A stretch of 64,000 bases of DNA, from NCBI GenBank assembly GCA_031002005.1, contig CM061920.1:117976095-118040094 (forward strand), given 5' to 3'. The position numbers were made by a program, and so were the translations under genes. This document shows, in pieces, positions 30,507-40,956 of the stretch (position 1 is its first letter; every line of letters begins with the position of its first letter). This DNA comes from Vandiemenella viatica. Lineage: Eukaryota; Arthropoda; Insecta; Orthoptera; Morabidae. Under the pieces are notes generated by a model that worked only from the letters and a program-made list of their open reading frames with translations, had not been told where the DNA came from and searched no databases.

Positions 30507-33363
30507 CTAATCTCTTTGTTGTGCATTCCAATCCCTAATGGTACGAGGGAAAAAAGAATTCATATATGAATCATTGCGGCATCTTATTTCTCTAATCTTA
30601 TCTATCCTGTCGTTCCGGCTCAAATAGGTTGGTGGACGAAGTATTTCACCACACTCGTGAGTGAAAGTGGGAGTACGCATGTTTACCAATAAGTTTAAAC
30701 GAATCGTGCGTCGTCTATCTACCAGACACTCCCAGCCTAGTCTACTAATCAGTTCTGTGACGCTTTCATAAGGACTGTAGCAAGCGGTCACGAATCGAGC
30801 GGCTCTTCTCGGTACTTTCGCTATACTTTCGATCAACCCCTTACGAAACGGATCCCAAATGGCACAACAATAATCCAAATGTGGACGCACAAGAGATTTG
30901 TACGCTATCTCCTTTGTTTGTTCATTACAATTTTTCAATATTTGACCTATGAATCGCAGCCTAGAATTAACTCTACCTACCAACGAATTAATGTGTAAGT
31001 CCCATTTCATGTTCCTTTGTACTGTTACTCCCAAATATTTCATAGAGTCGACCATATCAATAACTGAATTGTTTAACTCGTATTTCTGAACAATTGGATT
31101 ATTTTTGTTAGTTATGCTCATTGTCTTGCACTTTTTACAATTTAGCGTAAGTTGCCACTCAGCGCACCATGCCAAAATAATATCCAGATCACGCTGAATT
31201 TCTAAGCAATCGGCCAAATTCCTTACTTCCCTATAAATAACCGCATCATCAGCAAACAATCTAAAAAGGCTTTTCACTTTGTCTCCGAGATCGTTTATAA
31301 AAATTAAGAAAAGAAGTGGTCCTATTACACTTCCTTGAGGTACCCCCGATGTAACATCTAGACTAGAAGAACTTTCTCCTTCAACGACGACATACTGCGA
31401 CCGACCAGTTAGAAAATCCTTTATCCATTCACAAAGCTGTTCCGATATACCGTATGCTCGTAGCTTCGCTAAAAGGCGGTTGTGTGGCACAGAGTCAAAG
31501 GCTTTCTGAAAATCTAAAAAAAATGGCATCTACTTGTGAACCTGCATCAATAACTTTCATTACGTCGTGTGTAAATTGGGCCAGCTGTGTTTCACATGAT
31601 CTTCTCTTCCGAAATCCGTGTTGATTTGTTGTAAGCAAATTATTATCGTCTAGAAATTTCATAATGTTCGAGCATATAATATGCTCCATAACTCTACTAC
31701 AAACAGATGTTATAGATATTGGACGATAGTTTCCAGGATCACTTCGATCACCTTTCGTGAAAATCGGAGTTACTTGCGCGATTTTCCACTCTGAAGGTAC
31801 TTTTCGCTCTTCTAATGATTTACTGAATATATCAGACAGAAATGGGCCGATTTCCGCCGCATATTCTGAAAATATTCTTACTGGAATTCCATCTGGGCCC
31901 GGTGCTTTCCCCCACTTCAGGAGCTCTAATTGCTTTATGATACCTGCAGTATCTATCCGTAATGATTCCATCACCAACTCGACACGGCGTGGGAAAACGG
32001 GAACACTATCCTTATTTTCATCAGTAAATGAATTTTTGAATACAGTATATAGTACGTTAGCTTTATCGCGGCTTTCATTAACCTCTGAACTTTCACGAAT
32101 AAGTGCTGGTATATTGCTATTGGTACAATTGACTTTTCTTACGTACGACCAGAATTTCTTTGGGTTTTCTGTGAGACTCTTAGAGAGAGAGTTGGAATGA
32201 AAATCGTTGAAGGCCTCACGCAATACATTCTTAATACGTCCTCTTAACTCAGCTAAGGTTTCTAAATCACTGCGACATCCCTTCCTTCTTGAGCGTGCGT
32301 GTATCCTCCTTTGTTTTTTGAGTAATCTTTTGACTTCGCATGTGTACCACGGTGGATCATCCTCCTCATTTATTATCCGCTTCGGTATATGTATATCTAT
32401 ACCTTCCCTGACTATTCGTATAAATCGATGCCACATCTCTTCAACGGTGTCATTTTTTGACTTGAAGTTATGGTAATTATTCGTCAGGTAGGTTTCAAAA
32501 ACACTCCTTAGAGGCCTTATTGAATTTGTATACAATCCGCCGTTTTCTCCTTTTTCGCTGATAGTTGCAATTACCGCTTTGTGATCGCTTATACCTGTGG
32601 TCGTTGAAATTTCGGTGAATAATTCTGGCCTGTTGGTAACCAGCAGATCTAAAATATTTTCGCTACCGTTATAACACCGCGTAGGTTCATTTACTAGCTG
32701 CTCGAGATGATTATTTGAGAACAATTCGAGAATTACTTCAGAAGCTGCCTTTTCCCTGCTACCTGTAATGTGAACGTAATTACGCCAGTCAATATTAGGC
32801 AGATTGAAGTCGCCTCTTAGAATCATAGCATGATCCTGAAAACGGCTAGCTATACTGTTTACATTATTTCTTAACTCCTCGGCGATAGCTATGTCGGAAT
32901 CGGGTGGACGGTAGAAGGCGCCTATGATTAGTTTTGACCCAGCAACTTTGAGTTTAATCCATATGATTTCACAGATCGTATCGACTTCTATTTCATTACA
33001 TGGGAGAGATTTACTCACAGCTATAAATACCCCACCTCCATGAGAATGTAATCTGTCTTTACCGAAAACATTCATGCTATCTTTAAAAATTTCGGCGGAA
33101 CTTATTTCCGGTTTTAGCCAACTTTCTGTACCGATAACGATATCCGCCTCTGTGCTACAAATAATGCTATCAAGTTCCGGTTGTTTGTTACAAACGCTTC
33201 TACAGTTAATTACGAGAACTTTTAACTGTCGAGATTCTTTTACGCTCCTCCTACATTCCGGTGTTACATCTGATTGGGTTGCCCGTAACTGTATTTCGTG
33301 TTTCGGGTCTTCCTCCCTCAGCCTAAAAAACCACCCAGTGCATTCCACACGGCCCCTGCCACC
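30507..33363 (-). pseudogene. LINE ORF2: endonuclease-reverse transcriptase, one frameshift
   Basis: N-terminal endonuclease: LKVLVINCRSVCNKQPELD, DIVIGTESWL, LIIGAFYRPPDSD, RGDFNLPNIDW and ISDHKAVIATI, covering the catalytic Glu, Asp/Asn and His. Linker: NPKKFWSYVRKVN. Reverse transcriptase: GKAPGPDGIPVRIF, PGNYRPISITSVC, NQHGFRKRRSCETQL, then after the break FQKAFDSVPHNRLL, GVPQGSVIGPLLFLIFINDL and LFADDAVIY, with KYLGVTVQRNMKWDLHI and YCCAIWDP at the C-terminal side. The only obvious lesion is in a T run at about 31517-31524 (eight T on the coding strand where seven keep the frame). The frame opens upstream of the first Met-like codon at GTG 33348, so the exact start is uncertain. Confidence 0.93.
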
Positions 33364-33534
33364 CGTGTAGCCGATTCACGTGTGTAGTGCACACCTCACC
33401 TATTAAGGTGAACCCTACATGACTCGACCCTATGGCGAAGATCGAGGAATCTGCAGCCAATATCATCACAGAAACGTCGTAGTCTCTGGTTCAGCCCCTC
33501 TGAACCAGAGGTCCACAGTCAACTCTGTAGCTTC
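33325..33534 (-). pseudogene. LINE ORF1 C-terminus, SGNH-esterase-like
   Basis: One frame reads EGLNQRLRRFCDDIGCRFLD, RVHLNR, a TGA stop, GVHYTRESATRVAGAVW and ALGGFLG, then its natural stop at about 33325. The HLNRDGVHY-type segment is the DxxH block of SGNH hydrolases, carried as ORF1 by many CR1-type LINEs, where the esterase is thought to aid membrane or RNP handling. Here the Asp codon position is a TGA, so both a stop and a lost catalytic residue are seen. Only the last ~65 codons remain because the element is 5'-truncated. ORF1 and ORF2 overlap slightly. Confidence 0.75.
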
Positions 33535-34200
33535 TTGTGGATGAATTTTGCAAATTCAACATTGGCTCTCTTTCATAATGCAATAATACAGACAGAAGGC
33601 AGTGATGTCACCGCAACTGAATCTTTCATGATTAATTTAGTGTAGAAGCTTATGTCAAGGAAAGAAAAGTTTATTGCTTCATCAGTGAAGAAGCATTTGC
33701 CAACTCTAGAAGATGGATCATGTTCCCACATATAAGTCCTCAACACGTCATATGGCTTTTACGACAATGCAATACAATATCTGCAAACCTGAGGTGTTCG
33801 CCGTCACTTGACATGTATGCTACTCAGATCTGTTTCTGATAGAGTTAATCGAGGCAACCATTAATTACTTCTTGTCAAAGGTGGACGGAGTTGCTTTAGA
33901 TGAGGAAAGCCTTTCCGATGTTCTGTAGACAGATGGAATGAATCCAGCGTTGATGTTTGTTCAAGAGGAAATGTTGTTTTTCACATTTTTCTGACAAAAT
34001 TGTCCTCTATGTACATCTGTGCAAGTTATGAGAACTTTCTGTGTCTTCATGGAAGTAATGCGTCTGTAGAGTGAGTTTTCTCCTCAATGAACATGATGTG
34101 AACTGATTACAGAAGCATTTCAAGTTATGATGACCATATCGACCAATTTTTCCAAAACGTGCCAACAAGGCAAGCTCGGATGGAGACTAGATCTTAAACA

Positions 34201-34429
34201 GGTTCATTCCTCTGAGAAATATCAGGAATAAGTTGATGTAAAATCAGGTACCATATCACTGAAAATACAAAATACATAAAAATGTTAAATTTATTTCATT
34301 AAAATTAATCCCATTTAATAATAAAACTTACAACATTGTAGCGCGTTGCTAAGACAAATGTAGAAAGCGTCCCCGGATTCGGTGAAAAACTTCCGGCAAC
34401 CTCAGCTTAAGATGTGATATCAAGTCAAT
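34201..34429. other. Short unassigned stretch
   Basis: AT-rich, no feature recognised. Confidence 0.3.
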
Positions 34430-34990
34430 TGCAGTTAGTGGGAAACTGTAAGATATTCTGGACGAAATGGAAATGGGGATGGGATCTCTGAGGAATTTAA
34501 CAGACTGAGCCATAAAATTGTGTTAATAAAAGTGAAACCGCGAAAATGGATGAAAGAGTGACTTTCTGGATAAAGGAATCTATAAATAGTAGAAAGGAAA
34601 GAATCATAGCTGGAAATGCAGAATCAAAAGAGGTGAAAGTGAAAACAGGAGGGCCATTGCTATTCATTATTCCAATGATTGTGACGATGGTTTACAGTCG
34701 GAAGACTGATTATATGCAAATGGCAATGTTACGTTAGAGGATTCAAACAGGAGACAATTGTTAACAGCTGCAAGAGGATTTGTTAATATCTAGGTGGGTA
34801 TATCAGCATGGAATGAAGATAAATGTCAAAAAAGTAGTCAGATTACAAGTATACGAATATGAAAAATAGAGCTTTTCTTTGATTATAAAGTATAGCAGCA
34901 GTCGATTGTTGAAGAAAAGTGTAAACACCTTGGAATATCATCTGATAACCCCGTTCGGTAGGCGGTACGTAGACGCTTCAAAGCAAAGTG
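34430..34990 (+). pseudogene. LINE reverse transcriptase fragment c
   Basis: FNRLSHKIVLIKVKP (34495) corresponds to the KAFDRVSYRTVVNKI block of fragments b and d. ESKEVKVKTGG with PLLFIIPMI (34625-34680) corresponds to KEVEVKTGVPQG...GPLLFIILMND. Text near 34810 (AWNEDKCQ-like) matches NGMKINAEK of the family. It is short, frameshifted and diverged. Confidence 0.7.
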
Positions 34991-35739
34991 TTACGAAATA
35001 CACTGTGTAAATGACATACGTCACGCCAGTCTACTAATATGTGTAAATATAGAAATGTATTTAATTATTTGTAGTAAAAGTTGTGAATATCAAATACTAA
35101 TGGTATTTTGGGTTCATGTTTGGCAGCAGTGCGTAAACAGGACGCAGCAGATCCGAAGCCAAGGAAAGGATGGGCAATAATGGAGACACTTGAAAAGCGA
35201 CTTATTAATGATACAGTGTCGGCTGCAAAAGGTATTATGCAATCAGATGGATTTTAAGTGAGAAAGTCAAATTTGTCGCCAATGAAGTTTATTGTAATAT
35301 ATGAGAAGCTGTGAAATAAAAGCGTAATTATGTGGAATTTGGAAAATTAAATAAAGGTCACATAACTGACCGCTACACTCGAGGTCATAGAGCAAGACGT
35401 TTTCTTTGATATTACAAGGAGGTAAGTTCGACAATATTTATAAATATAACTAGAGGACTAACAAAAGTCATATAAGTCTAAAAGATGACTCAGAATGTTT
35501 TCATTCTGGCAGGAAGAAACTAGAGGACACTAAATAAGGTAAAAGTAACATACTTTAGGATTGTTTGAGGCACAGTTAACGATAGTAAACTATCAGTATT
35601 TAGGCACAAAAATAATAATACAATCATTGCTTTCTAGGAAAAGGTTATAATTTAAATTAAAATGTCCGAAAGCAATATTAATTTCAATTGTAAATACCTG
35701 TTCGGCGATATCACAGTCTATGGCATTCACCAAAAAGTT
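34991..35739. other. Unassigned stretch between LINE fragments
   Basis: No gene or repeat recognised. AACTAGAGGACTAACAAAAG (35449) and AACTAGAGGACACTAAATAAGG (35518) are a loose local repeat about 70 bp apart. Confidence 0.35.
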
Positions 35740-37100
35740 TTAGGGTTGAAAATTACAGACAGTTTGCGATAGGTAAAATGACGGAGAGATTGGTATACAA
35801 CCACTTGAGAAATGTGTGTGGAAAGAAACTAGATTGCGAATCGGTTACATGGATTTAAGGAAGAATATTCATGTTTGTCTTACTTAGAGGACTAAATGCA
35901 AAATATTTTGAATTAAACTGGTAATCGAAGCCAAATTGTTACCATAGCACAAGAAATTTGATAGAGTGAGACAAATATTTCAATGTAAAAACTATTGGAA
36001 TTTGGAATGGATGAAAAAGTGATTTGCTGGGTACATTAATTCTAAAAAAAGGCACAAAGCAAAGAGTGAAGGTACGAAATTCAGTTTCAAAAGAGGTGGA
36101 AATAAAACTGGAGTGCCACAGGGTAGTGTATTCGGATAATTACTATTCATTATTTAATGAATGATTGTGTTAAAGGTTTAAAGTAAAAAGTTAGGTCGTT
36201 TACAGATGACAATGGTATATAATACGATCAAAACGGGACAAGACTGAACAGCTGCAGGGTGACATGGACAAGATAACTAACTCGGTAGGTCAAAATGGAA
36301 TGAAGATAAATGCCGAGAAGAGACAGTTATTGTGCACGAATAAAAAAAACTAAAGCTTTTTATTATTATTATTATTATAGGGTGGAAATAGAATTGCTTG
36401 AAGATCTGAAGTGTAAATATATTGGCAGTTAAGTTAATTTCATAGTAAACTCAACTGGCAGGACACAAAGGGCAGGAAAGCGGCAGAAAAAGGATTAAAA
36501 GTCCTTCATTTATTGGAAAGGGTGATTAGAAGATGTACCAGAGAAGTGAATGAATTGGGTTACAAAACTTTGGTACGACCGTGTAGTGCAGTATGGGACC
36601 CATATTCGGCTATCAAATACTGGAGTTCATATGGTCAGCAGTTCGAATTCCACGTTTAACTGTAGCTCGAGCCACGAAGAGGTGGAATGCGTGGCAAATG
36701 AAACTCTGGCACCAGGTCCCAACACCATACGAATTAACATGATACAGGAGTTGGAGAATGTCCAGATAAGGGCAGTTAGATTTGTTTTGTGCAAATTATT
36801 GCAGAACACAATCAGTAACTGATATGACAAGGCAGGTAAACCGGAAGGCGGGTGGAGGGTGAAGAGAGTGCTGGGCGAGCACGGTTGTGTATTGGTGATT
36901 AGGCTTGGAACGATATTGGTAGAAGAATTACAAATATGGAGCACACTGTAGTTCATGGAAGGGAAAAGATGACCGTGACCTCACGCCTGAAATGTTAGCT
37001 TAAGGGAGTTGGGGAATATTCTGTTGGTGGGGATTAGAATAACCAATGGTAGCACTGAACAATGTACAAAAAACACTGAAAGAATTTAAAACTCGTAAAG
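35740..37100 (+). pseudogene. LINE reverse transcriptase fragment d
   Basis: Reading across frames: KMTERLVYNHLRNVCGKK (35778), a damaged F-DRV block, EVEIKTGVPQGSVFG (36090-36130), LLFII-MNDC, VRSFTDDNGI-type active-site region (36196), NGMKINAEKRQLLC (36297), and after a ~115-bp insertion ELENVQIRAVRFVL (36750). Fragment b shows the same 3' landmarks (AAGGGAGTTGGGGAATATTC against AAGGGAATGGTAATATTC). All frames are broken. Confidence 0.8.
36632..36747. mobile_element. ~115-bp insertion in LINE fragment d
   Basis: The LINE text ...ATACTGGAGTT (to 36631) is resumed by ATACAGGAGTTGGAG (36737-36751), so a near-perfect 11-bp duplication (one mismatch) frames an insert of about 110 bp. The insert contains CAGCAGTTCGAATTCCACG, AGAGGTGGAATGCGTGGC and CAGGTCCCAACACCATACG, with no polyA tail and no convincing tRNA-type B box. 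Its family is unknown. Confidence 0.5.
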
Positions 37101-37734
37101 GAGAAAATATCAGTCAAAGATTTTAAGATTAGATATGAATATTGCCAATTGAGCATATGCTCCACGGTAATTAATTGAATAATTTACACTTATTTGACTC
37201 TCCCATGCTTCCTGTAAGATAAGGGAACTCGCTAAGACAAAATGGCCTTTAGCAAGAAAACATGAAAGCACTTTCAAGATGAAAGCAGGGAGATATAACC
37301 ACACGCTGCTTTAAGTTACGCTGTTGGCGGCTAGATACTGTGCAGAACATGTTTACTTTGAGATGGGTAAACTGCGCAAGGACGTTCTTTCAAGCGCCAG
37401 CCGTATTTTGTGAAGAATTAGCCTTCTGGTTTCTTTACGTCATCAGTTTTGATTCAGAACACATTCAGAACAATTCAGTAGACCCTATTAAAGAGAGCCA
37501 CAGAGATTCAAACTGGAACAGGTTTTGCTGTCATGCTGAATTTTCTTAGAATTTACTTCCATACGTTCTTAAATTTTCTATTTGATTCGTTCATTATTAG
37601 CTTCTTACTGTTCCCTAGTTTCAAAAACTTTAAGAACTCAGTGCTGTTCTATTAACACACATTACAGAAAGTCTGCGATGTAAGTCGAGGATCTGTTTCT
37701 TTTAGGCGTACGCCTCATCTTCGGCGAGGTTATT
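37101..37734. other. Unassigned stretch
   Basis: No gene recognised. A 69-codon plus frame at 37340-37549 has a mixed amino-acid composition but no known motif and no convincing splice sites around it. Confidence 0.3.
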
Positions 37735-37860
37735 AGAGGCAAGAGGGGAGAGAAGACCAGGAACGTGAAGAAATTTTGTCTTTTTGAAGGAATCATGTCA
37801 CCATTCGCCTAGAGTTATTTAGGGAAACCAAAGATACTAAACTTATGCTACCCAATGACT
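37735..37860 (-). mobile_element. SINE family 2, degenerate body fragment
   Basis: GAGGCAAGAGGGGAGAGAAG, TTTTTGAAGGAATCATG, CACCATTCGCCTAGAGTTATTTAGGGAAACC and GATACTAAACTTATGC follow the family 2 body on the minus strand (GGAAGCATCCCGGCATTCGCCTGGAGTGATTTGGGGAAACC order). The tRNA-like head is missing. Confidence 0.65.
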
Positions 37861-38229
37861 ATACAAAACTGCGACTTGTGGGAACTCTACAAAATACAAA
37901 TTAACAGTGGCGGGGCGAGACCAAAATTTTATGTGGGCGAGATAAGTTTGCGAGGCCCTCTGGAGGCGCAAGATGACAGGGTTTATAAAGTATTTTAAAA
38001 AATTTAAAATTTTATTTATAAAAATTCAATCACTTTTACTGTGTATAATATTATTAAATAATGAGTAACAGTGTATAATTAAAGAAATAGAAATTTTCTG
38101 CTTTTAGCCTTGCTGAACTCCTTTATTACTATATCATAATCCAACTTAGATGCTATATCTGCTTCAATCGATAAAACTGCCAAAGCTGAAAGTCTTTCCT
38201 GACCCTGAGTACTACGTAAATATTTTTTT

Positions 38230-40280
38230 ATTAATTTTAATTTTGAAAGCTCCTTTCAGCGGAGGCTGTACTTACTGGTACTATAAGCAAAATTCGTATC
38301 ACAATACAAATATTTGGGTAAATTTCTTTTAAGTTATTTTCTATTATGTATTGGAGCAGTTGTTTCCCATCTTTAACAAAATCGGGTAAATTTTGGATCA
38401 TTGTTTGTAACTCTTCAAATAGTTCATAAGGCTGGAAATCGCTGTTCTCGCCTACTCTCAAAACTGTGTGTAGATCTTGGCAGTTTTTTAAAATATGGTC
38501 TTTTGGAATTTTTTTAACTTACTCAGATCATAGAGAAATCTGAAATTTTTAAAGTGTTCATTTAAAGACATAAATCTTGAGTCCATATTGTTCAGTATGG
38601 AATCAATCATTGCATTAAAAAAAATCTCTTTCATACCTACTTTTGGGAGATTGTGCAGGTTCATCGCTGCATTCATAATCGAATGTCCTTTTCTTTCTGG
38701 CTACCCTTTTATTTTTAAAGTATTTTGACAAATCATAACTGCTTTTTTCAATAAATGAGCTTCGGGTAAGCATTGTTCGAACCCAGTTTGTCGATATTCT
38801 CTGATCCAGTCACAAAATTTTCGTAAATGTTCAAGCGCTATGCTTAAATGGACTTGGACAGATTTCCATAGTTTATTTAGAATATTAACATGCGATAATA
38901 TCTCATACCATAGATGTAATGATATTACAAACTCTAAGCTGAGCATTTCGTTCAGAATTGAATCACAATCACTAAGTGTGTCTGAATGTTCCGAAAGATT
39001 TTTTAGGCTTTCAATACATTCAACATCATCAAATTGAAGTAATAGGGCCTCTACTGCCACGATTCTACTTTCCCACCTTGTTTCTGATAAAGGCTTTATA
39101 GTAACTTTCAATTTGCCTTTGTTTAATTCCCAGCGTTTGCTGGATACTGAAAATAGAAGATAAATTTTCTGAATAAAACCAAAAAATGATTTTGCTGCCG
39201 CAGAGGACTTAGCTGCGTCTACCAACATCAAATTCCAACTATGACATCCACATGGTGTAAAAAATGCCCTGGGATTAATATTTAATATTCGATTTTTAAC
39301 TCCACTGTTTATTCCTACCATATTTGCCCCATTGTCATATCCTTGGCCACTGCAATTTTGAATATCTAATCCATTTTTTTCCAGCTCTTCCAGTATTGCC
39401 TTAGTTAGATACTCTCCAGCCGTCTCAGCGACAGCAAGAAATCCGACGCGCCCTAAAGCCCTATAAATAACAAGAAATCCGATAAAGTTTTCCTCTATTG
39501 ATCTACATCTACATATATACTATGCAATTAACAAAATTGTGGGTGGCAGAGGGTGCTCAGCACCGAAGCTAATCTCTTTGCTGTGCATTCCAATCCCTAA
39601 TGGTACGAGGGAAAAAAGAATTCATAATATAAGAATCAGTCCGGCACCTTATTTCTCTAATTTTATCTTTCTGTCCTTCCGACTCAAATAAGTTGGTGGA
39701 AGAAGTATTTCACTACACTCGAAAGTGAAAGTGGGAGTATGCATGTTTTCCAATAAGTTTAAACGAAACGTGTGTCGTCTATCTACCAGAGACTCCCAGC
39801 CTAGTCTACTAATCAGTTCTGTGACGCTTTCATAAGGACTGTAGCAAGCGGTCACGAATCGAGCGGCTCTTCTCTGTACTTTCTCTATACTTTCGATCAA
39901 TCCCTTACGAAACGGGTCCCAAATGGCACAACAATAATCCAAATGTGGACGCACAAGAGATTTGTACGCTATCTCCTTTGTTTGTTCATTACAATTTTTC
40001 AAGATTCGACCTATGAATCGCAGCCTAGAATTTGCTCCACCTACTAACGAATTAATGTGTATGTCCCATTTCATGTTCCTTTGTACTGTTACTCCCAAAT
40101 ATTTCATAGAATCGGTTGATGTATTGCAGAATCTTATGATAACCAACATTTGTTCAACTCGACCAGAGTCTCTAGTGCAGTCGAGCAAAATAGAATAATT
40201 TTTTCCCTCTTTTACTCATCGAATCACTTCATCAGTAACTGTTTTTGACATCAATATGATTAATTCATTTTGAATGTTGT
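38230..40280 (-). pseudogene. hAT (ZMYM/DUF4371-type) transposase, decayed
   Basis: From the N-terminal side: MSKTVTDEVIR, a TGA stop, then LLDCTRDSGRVEQMLVII and RFCNTSTD-like codons up to the LINE. After the LINE the frame resumes as SIEENFIGFLVIYRALG, then AETAGEYLTKAILEELEK, CSGQGYDNGANMVGINSG and NPRAFFTPCGCHSWNLML, followed by ETRWESRIVAVEALL (39080). The C-terminus at 38237-38330 reads LLIVPVSTASAERSFQN, the hAT dimerisation signature. These correspond to the DUF4371-type RNase H fold, the CHSLNL-like block and the dimer domain. Breaks occur near 38700, 38480 and 40240. Confidence 0.93.
39503..40115 (-). mobile_element. 5'-truncated copy of the 30.4 kb LINE
   Basis: The last 613 bp of the LINE family at 30429-33534, including KYLGVTVQRNMKWDIHI, SLVRPHLDYCCAIWDP and the 3' tail TGTAGATGTAG. 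Nucleotide identity to the other copy is high by eye. TTGAT is duplicated at 39498-39502 and 40116-40120. Removing the LINE and one duplicate restores the hAT frame NTSIEENFIGF. The tail differs from the other copy in the number of ATGTAG repeats. Confidence 0.95.
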
Positions 40281-40956
40281 GACATAGATAATGGTTTGTT
40301 TCTATATTTTCTTTGATAATTCACTCATTGTGTATTTGTAACGTACAAATTAATAATACTTTTTATTCTTTAACTTTCCGGGAACAAAACAGGCAGGACG
40401 TTCCGTCGACGTTGGTAACTGAAATAATAAACCAATCGCTTCACGATAATCGGATTTGTGACTAAAACTATCGTAAGCTTTAGAACACAGAAAAATTGAA
40501 TTATGCAGATGGTAAGGAGTGAGACGCGGTGATATTCTATGCTACCTGCACATCTGAGAAGCCATAAAGCCGCAATTTTTAAAATTTGTTAATAAACTGG
40601 ACATTTTGTGTCCGGTCGCATGTAGTGGACCGAGCACGGGAAATCGCGTTAGAACAGAATAAACATGAACGTAGACGAGAAGCAAACTGAATAAAATAAA
40701 CCCGGTGGCCGAAGATTCCCCGGTAGAGTCATTGTAACGCCAGCAAATATTGCTAAGCTATTGATATTGCCATATTAGTTGCTAACTTGTAGGATTTATT
40801 GCATTCTGATGAGTAAAATATTTAGTCGTAGTCACGGCTTTTAATGGTGCTAATCTGTTTTACTGGTTAAGTTGCTTAAACTTTCGGGACGCGAGGCCCC
40901 TCGGGGCGCGAGGCCGTAGGCGGTCGCCCACGCCTTGCGCCGCTTCTGCAAATTAA

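Larger units (their letters stand above)
30429..33534 (-). mobile_element. CR1/jockey-like LINE, 3.1 kb, nearly intact
   Basis: On the minus strand it carries the end of ORF1 (esterase-like), ORF2 (endonuclease plus reverse transcriptase), a short 3' untranslated region and a tail of ATGTAG repeats (30429-30452). An 8-bp target duplication with one mismatch flanks it: TTGTTGAT (30421-30428) and TTGTGGAT (33535-33542). Removing it joins the hAT frame as MFKKLFVD-EFCKFN. It is 5'-truncated inside ORF1. A 613-bp copy of the same family is at 39503-40115. Confidence 0.93.
29412..34200 (+). pseudogene. hAT-like transposase remnant split by a LINE
   Basis: Left part: KKRKCVVTGSMQNDFTFIRR (29430) resembles the start of insect hAT-type proteins, followed by a damaged zinc-finger region and an EGTY...EPKFTF-like block (29630-29730). 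Then RWLSFLPIISK, FFLSEDKSLVMFKKLFVD ends at 30428. After the LINE, EFCKFNIGSLS continues in frame (33543). The right part ends with NASVE-VFSSMNMM, TDYRSISSYDDHIDQF (34050-34150), which resembles the C-terminal hAT dimerisation domain. Many stops and frameshifts. No terminal repeats were identified. Confidence 0.65.
37905..40948 (-). mobile_element. hAT transposon with perfect 8-bp target duplication
   Basis: Left end CAGTGGCGGGGCGAGACC; right end, inverted, CAGAAGCGGCGCAAGGCG. CAAATTAA is perfectly duplicated at 37897-37904 and 40949-40956. The transposase reads on the minus strand. A LINE fragment (39503-40115) is inserted in it. Without the LINE the element is about 2.4 kb, a normal hAT size. 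It is dead by several stops and frameshifts, but the structure is complete from end to end. Confidence 0.95.

Noticed and set aside
31757..33370. Plus-strand frames of 89-147 codons within the LINE
   Set aside because: They are antisense shadows of the well-supported minus-strand ORF2.
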